From positions 5,968,882-6,032,881 of the forward strand of contig OZ007509.1 of assembly GCA_963931865.1 (NCBI GenBank): a DNA stretch of 64,000 nt. The letters run 5' to 3'. This stretch comes from Axinella damicornis (Eukaryota > Porifera > Demospongiae > Axinellida > Axinellidae). Position numbers and translations under genes: made by a program. Shown in pieces: positions 58,827-64,000 of the stretch. Position 1 is the stretch's first letter. Each line of letters opens with the position of its first letter. Below the pieces are notes generated by a model, which saw only the letters and a program-made list of their open reading frames with translations, was not told the origin of the DNA and searched no databases.

Positions 58827-59379
58827 CAGGGGCGGCGGCACAGGGGGGGCAGGGGGGGCAAGTGCCCCCCCCCCCCCCCCCCAAATATTTAGGGGGGGGG
58901 GCATCGCCCCCCAACTCCCAGCAGCTAGCTACAATCAAACAGCCAACGGCTGCCCTATACTTAGTACTAGGCTGACTCGGCTAACCTTGTGTACGTACGA
59001 TGTACGCGAATCGAGTTGCTGATCTGGTGCAAGTCCAGCTATCGACGTAGCCAGCGGCTGGCTAGCTAAAACCGAACGGCTTGGGAACGAGACCGCAATC
59101 TAGTATACCCGTGTACGTACGTATTACGTTCGTGAGCGAAATTTGAGCAAGAAAGAAGCACATGGCGGCCCCGGGACCTGCAATCCTCGTACATCTGGAA
59201 CTTGCAGTGCAAAAGCACGAAGGTGCCACGAGAGCCCATCCTGATAGCTGATAAATGAAGGGGAAAAAAAATTTCCGCACTTTGCGTGGACTGATCGATG
59301 CTACGTGCCTCTATGCACTGCCTCCAGCAGCGTGTAATATATCTTGCCCCCCAATTGTAACTACGTGCCACCGCCCCTG
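58827..59379. mobile_element. 553-bp DNA transposon relic, TIR CAGGGGCGGYGGCAC
   Basis: The left end, CAGGGGCGGCGGCAC, is mirrored at the right by GTGCCACCGCCCCTG. TACTT flanks both ends. G and C runs (up to about 20 C) next to the left tip are typical of invertebrate hAT-like elements, although a 5-bp duplication does not fit hAT (8 bp). No transposase is visible. Confidence 0.75.
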
Positions 59380-59406
59380 TACTTTGATATACTGGTACCA
59401 CCCACT

Positions 59407-59512
59407 TAGTCTCGGTCCCAAACCCAAACCAGCCCCAGCTGTGGATCGCTTCCAGTATCACGCGCGTGATACTGGAAGCGATCCACAGCTGGGGCTGGTT
59501 TGGGGCTGAGAT
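59407..59512. mobile_element. 106-bp near-perfect fold-back, TAGTCTCGG type
   Basis: AAACCAGCCCCAGCTGTGGA, then TCGCTTCCAGTATCACGCG, is mirrored exactly around the centre. The arm matches those of 33690-33790 and part of 60610-60707. Confidence 0.85.
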
Positions 59513-60075
59513 CGTCCACCTGGGTGCACCATGTCTAGATGATAAAACTACTAAATTTTAAGGCTTCACATCCCCCAACCTATACAACTAGGTTTCACAA
59601 ATTATCGAGTTTTGGAGTTTGGAAGTTGCCAGTTAGATGTTTCTCTTGACAACAGAATTCCTACAGTCAATAATGTACACATTGTTAGTGCATTCTAATC
59701 ATTACCTAGGAGACAAGAAGGAAATATTTGGCACTTGCAGCCCCTGGGGTGTAATAGGTCCCACACTTACAACTTGTAGGAGTTCCGGAAACTTGATACA
59801 TCCAACAACTGCCATCCTGCGCAGGAAACTTAACACTACGTATGACTGGGAGAGGGCATACCTCGAAAGGTCTGGGGAAGTGACCCGGTGAAGATGATGC
59901 TAGTCACACATTCCTTATACAGCTTGAAATGTCACCTTCTCAGTGCACATACCAACACACACATACTCATTATCCAGGCACTGCGGATAAAATCCTTTCA
60001 GCTGAGAACTGCAGCTAATATGCCCCCACAGCAGTGTGGCTGCCCTTTCAGTAACTGGCACACATACTAATATGA

Positions 60076-60147
60076 TAGCCTCTTTCCCAGGCCTTCTCAC
60101 CCCAGCGTTTGTTGCTTGCAACAAACGAAGGCCTGGGAACGAGGCTA
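60076..60147. mobile_element. 72-bp fold-back element, TAGCCTC tip
   Basis: TAGCCTCTTTCCCAGGCCTT is mirrored at the right end. CTAATATGA and CTAATGTGA flank it (9 bp, one mismatch). Confidence 0.85.
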
Positions 60148-60149
60148 CT

Positions 60150-60450
60150 AATGTGAGTAAGCAGTTACTATTACCATACCAACACACACATACTCACTTA
60201 TCCAGGCAATGCAGCTGATAAAGCTGAGAACTGCAGCTAATGTGCTCACACAGCAGTGTGGCTGCCCATTCAGTAACTGTCACACATACTAATGTGAGTA
60301 AGCAGTTAATATTACCATACCAACACACACATACTAGGCAATGCAGCTGAGAACTGCAGCTAATATGCCCACACAGCAGTGTGGGTGCACATTCAGTAAT
60401 AGATCTTGCACACAATACCAATGTGAGTAAGCAGTTAATATTACCATGAG
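60150..60450 (+). repeat. Tandem repeat of about 120-130 bp, 2.5-3 copies
   Basis: AATGTGAGTAAGCAGTTAAT, ATTACCATACCAACACACAC, GAGAACTGCAGCTAAT and CACACAGCAGTGTGG recur in order. An earlier unit at 59.94-60.07 kb was split by the fold-back element at 60076. Confidence 0.85.
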
Positions 60451-60609
60451 TGGGCAGACACTTTTCATGGCCTGCAGTATGACAATCCTATAAGGTATGC
60501 TGCTGATGTATTATATGGATGGTTTAGATCTGACCAATCACAGGGCTGCATTCGCCATCTACACAGGAGGTTGAAGCCATCAAATTGATAGTCTCTGCTA
60601 TACTGACCA

Positions 60610-60707
60610 TAGTCTCGTTCCCAGACAGTTTATCCAGCGCGTGTATCGCTATCAGTATAACTAAAAGCGATCCGTGCTGGGGTTGGTTGGGTCTGGGACC
60701 GAGACTA
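60610..60707. mobile_element. 98-bp fold-back element with perfect 9-bp target duplication
   Basis: The tips are TAGTCTCGTTCCCAGAC and GTCTGGGACCGAGACTA. TACTGACCA is present at both 60601-60609 and 60708-60716. Confidence 0.9.
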
Positions 60708-60750
60708 TACTGACCACTGAGTCCACTAGCCTTGCATCACTTGTCTGTAG

Positions 60751-60828
60751 GTGTACCAGGTAGCGCCGGCAGCCTGGAACCCAGAACAGGACGATGCGGA
60801 CATCTATCAGTTAATCAGCATTCGTTAA
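60751..60828 (+). CDS. Possible terminal exon, 25 residues, unknown gene
   Basis: After a good acceptor (TTGTCTGTAG|GTG) a frame reads VYQVAPAAWNPEQDDADIYQ, then LISIR, and stops at TAA. The composition looks protein-like and not repeat-derived. I recognise no family. It could be the last exon of a gene whose earlier exons lie to the left, perhaps even the CFAP99-like gene. Confidence 0.3.
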   Translation: MYQVAPAAWNPEQDDADIYQLISIR

Positions 60829-60864
60829 CCAATAGTTTATCAAGAGGGAATTGAAACTGGTAGG

Positions 60865-60919
60865 GTGAGCTCTAGCCTCGTTCACCAGGCCCGAGCCTGG
60901 GAACGAGGCTCAAGCTCAC
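60865..60919. mobile_element. 55-bp fold-back element, TAGCCTCG family, extended arms
   Basis: GTGAGCTCTAGCCTCGTTCA pairs with the right end, GAACGAGGCTCAAGCTCAC, so pairing extends beyond the usual tip. Confidence 0.7.
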
Positions 60920-61483
60920 TTTACAGAAGGTTGCATGCTGCCTTAGCTTTACTCCAACTTCACGGTTCTATAGATTACCTTGCTCTCACACTTCGTGAAA
61001 CATCCACTAACTCACACCTATATATTAATGCACTTGTAATAATTATAGTGTCACTACACTCTGTACTGATGCCCATTGTAGGGCTTGAACGACTACCCTA
61101 GCCGACTAATTGAACACTACCTGAGAAATGACAGAATGTCATCGCTAGTACACAACACAAATCACTTCACTGACATCAATGACACACTAGAATCGTACAT
61201 GCTATGGAGTAAGGGTGGCCCTCTCGACTAGTTGACATGCAAGAAATGTAGTCAACAACCTTACATGTAGACTAGTCAACTAATAATTGTTCAGGCCCTA
61301 GTCCATTGAGGAAGCAATTGTTTCAACTGACACTTTTGTATAATTGTGGAGAAGGTCAACTAGCATGATAGTGAAGTTATGAGTGTTTTCTTTCCATTGG
61401 CCGCCATTGTTCATCATGCATCAGCAGTACATGTGACATCACATGCGTCATTACATTCACAATCAGTACAGTATACTGCTGTT

Positions 61484-62120
61484 AGTGTACCATCATTGCA
61501 CACTGTTAGTAAATACACTGTTAGTATACCATCATTGCACACTGTTAGTACTCCTGTTAGTATACCACATTGTTAGTATACCATCATTGCACACTGTTAG
61601 TATACCATCATTGCACACTGTTAGTACTCCTGTTAGTATACCACATTGTTAGTATACCATCATTGCACACTGTTAGTATACCATCATTGCACACTGCTAG
61701 TACTCCTGTTAGTATACCACATTGTTAGTATACCATCATTGCACACTGTTAGTATACCATCATTGCACACTGCTAGTACTCCTGTTAGTATACCACATTG
61801 TTAGTATACCATCATTGCACACTGTTAGTATACCATCATTGCACACTGCTAGTACTCCTGTTAGTATACCATCATTGCACATTGTTAGTATACCATCATT
61901 GCACACTGTTGGTATACCATCAGTTAGTATACTATCATTGCCCACTGTTAGTATACCATCATTGCACACTGTTGGTATACCATCATTGCATACTGTTAGT
62001 ATACCATCATTGCACACTGTCAGTATACCATCATTGCACATAGTTAGTATACCATTACATCACCATTGCACATTACACAATCATTGCACACTGTTAGTAT
62101 ACTATCATTGCACATAGTTA
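61484..62120 (+). repeat. 24-bp minisatellite with a higher-order unit
   Basis: GTATACCATCATTGCACACT, then GTTA, repeats about 20 times. In the first half it is organised into larger units by an interposed short form (ACTCCTGTTAGTATACCACA, TT), which recurs four times. Its open frames (VSIPSLHT) are artefacts. Confidence 0.95.
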
Positions 62121-62581
62121 GTATACCATTACATCAGTACCATTACATTGCACTGTGTTACATTACATCATCAATGCACACACCATTTCTCATGTGATGT
62201 GAATTATCATACTTAGTAGCAGTTCTGATGCAACGGTATACCTCTACTTACTTGGAAACACACCACTATATCACACCACTATATCACTATAACTACATCA
62301 CACCTTTCAACCATTATATTGCACATGCTGTGTTGGCTGGGATAGGTTGAAATCATTAGCAGTGATGTAATGCTAATTCATTATTGTAGCATTCCTATGT
62401 GAATGATGATGTAATGCTAAATGATGTAACATGTCAGGCAGCTGCTGTCAATGTGCACTGGGTGCAATGTCTTTTTATGCTACGGTAATTACAGAGTTTG
62501 AGCTATTACCTCACACTCTGTCAGCACGGCAGAGGTAGGGATGCTAGAGAATAAATCCGCCCGCCAGCAGTCACACTGAGC

Positions 62582-62633
62582 TAGCCTCGTTCCCAGGCAC
62601 TCGGTAATTGGCGAGCGCCTGGGAACAAGGTTA
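62582..62633. mobile_element. 52-bp fold-back element, TAGCCTCG family
   Basis: TAGCCTCGTTCCCAGGCACT, then CG, is mirrored by CGAGCGCCTGGGAACAAGGTTA. A related short form lies at 17,190-17,235, and a single right tip at about 62,985-63,001. Confidence 0.8.
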
Positions 62634-63204
62634 ACACTAGCTGTGCTTGTACCACAGAGAGTTGGGTGAAACCATCTATGCTTGTACACACACAGCCTGC
62701 ACACATATTCAACCTGCTCAGTATACATTAGGGATGCTACCATGGCCATGACCATATTGTAACATGAAGTGTGGTAATATTGCAGTTTTACGTAATCCAA
62801 TTCTGGCACATCGATCGTCAATCTTACTTTAAGCTTTGCCAGATGTTACAGGTGTATTAGTAGTAACTGCATAACTATCACATTAAACCATGCATGATCA
62901 CAAATTATTAAATGTGGATCATACAGGGATGTTATAAAACTCTTACGTCATAATTTTACATGACGAAACTTACTCACAATAGGGCCTGGGAACGAGGCTA
63001 CTACACCCTGTACATATACGTGTTACCTGAGACTGCACCACCCAGCAACACATGTACAGGGTGTAGCTGAAGGACTTACACTGATGTACGGTAACCAGTG
63101 TCTGATTAAACACCCTATCTGCCAGGGCATATATCAGCATGTCCATACATTACACCTACACATTCCTCCCGTCGTACTCAGTGTTCTCGCCAGGATTTTT
63201 ACAT

Positions 63205-63227
63205 GGGGGGGGGGGGGGGGGGGGGGG
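63205..63227 (+). repeat. Homopolymer of about 23 G
   Basis: This uninterrupted G run has quadruplex potential. Frames crossing it are open by chance on both strands. Confidence 0.95.
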
Positions 63228-64000
63228 AACAAGGTGTATGGTGTATCTGTCCATGTCCCTGCGCTGTTTCTCTGCTTTGTGCCGTGTTGCTTGCAAACGG
63301 AGAACAACAGACTGACAACGGTAGACGCAGAACTGTCGTACACTGGAATGTACCACTGATAATCCGTCTTCCAAGACGCGTCATAGCCGATCTTGTGCTT
63401 GCTTCGTGTTACAAAGCCATCAGAGCTCGACGACTCCGAGCGATGCCTTTGCTTAGCCGTCTCGATCGTGAACACGTGGCGCCTCAAGTAAATCTATTCA
63501 TATGCGCACGGCGTGCACATGAATAATGGCCGTTGCACAGGAGTACTAAGCGCGGCGGGGCACCACGGTTCCGTGCTTTAACGAGAACACTGCGTACTGA
63601 TACCAGCTTTATGATATGGGTAGTAATTTGTAAGCGTCTGATGAAATCTGACTTTGTCCAGACATAGTGACCATAATTATACTTCTACAAAAATCATCAC
63701 GAGCACTGGAGGCTTAGAACCAGACTGGGCTAGCGTGTTCCCTCCCAGAAATAGCAGCTTTCTTGTTCCTAAAACACGTTTGTGCTGTCTATGGGAGCGA
63801 GCCCAATAGTCATGAATGAATGTGTTTCAGACCAGAATGCGATCCACATAGACACACCCAACAGTCATGGTTGAACATGTTTCAGACCAGAATGCGATCT
63901 ACGTAGACATGCCGAGACTGCCCCACACAGCACGAGACTGCCCCACACAGCACGACCATCAGCCACTATATATACATGTACTAGTTCCAAAAGTAGATCG
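63228..64000. other. Right end of the window, no supported gene
   Basis: A frame at 63203-63526 is partly GGG repeat. Near 63,810-63,950 short direct repeats occur (TTTCAGACCAGAATGCGATC; GAGACTGCCCCACACAGCAC). I find nothing else I can name. Confidence 0.4.

Overview
The window is eukaryotic. It has spliced genes with GT-AG introns, long introns, several kinds of terminal-inverted-repeat element, many minisatellites and simple repeats, and a 5'-truncated non-LTR retrotransposon. The gene set (Golgi sulfotransferase and glycosyltransferase, TRAF-like RING/MATH protein, Frizzled-CRD-like GPI protein, ciliary CFAP99) points to an animal. A microbe-rich, early-branching marine invertebrate is my guess: a sponge most likely, a cnidarian possible. 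No taxonomic marker proves it. A piece of alphaproteobacterial DNA joined to a 200-base N gap suggests symbiont or environmental bacterial DNA in the assembly.

Layout. 0.3-5 kb: a divergent pair, a single-exon sulfotransferase (-) and a two-exon nucleotide-sugar glycosyltransferase (+), 284 bp apart, probably both Golgi type II membrane enzymes of glycan synthesis. 5-9.4 kb: non-coding, with dispersed repeats and a perfect palindrome. 9.45-10.7 kb: a single-exon TRAF-like gene. 12.2-13.4 kb: broken and internally inverted fragments of an RNA polymerase II subunit 2 (RPB2) pseudogene. 13.6-18 kb: transposable-element relics. 18-20.7 kb (-): a secreted, probably GPI-anchored protein with Frizzled-CRD-like cysteine domains. 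21.4-43.6 kb (+): twelve phase-consistent small exons of a CFAP99-like axonemal gene spread over about 22 kb of repeat-filled introns; its end was not found.

43.8-45.3 kb: N gap followed by a bacterial cytochrome bc1 operon fragment (Rieske petA and cytochrome b petB, -), both truncated. It is probably an assembly chimera and less probably a transfer. 45.3-51.8 kb: host repeats, local segmental duplications and minisatellites. 52-64 kb: mostly intergenic or intronic, with DNA-transposon relics, a decayed LINE reverse transcriptase, minisatellites and one possible terminal exon.

The dominant repeat signal is a family of fold-back elements with the tip TAGCCTCGTTCCCAGGC (variant TAGTCTCGTTCCCAGAC). 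Lengths run from about 36 to 570 bp and the interiors differ. Many copies are flanked by 9-bp direct repeats, five of them perfect, which points to a Mutator-like (or Merlin-like) non-autonomous transposon superfamily. Other element types recognised by structure are a TTAA-flanked long fold-back family in two copies, a TA-flanked Tc1/mariner-like MITE, hAT-like MITEs and an 840-bp long-TIR element.
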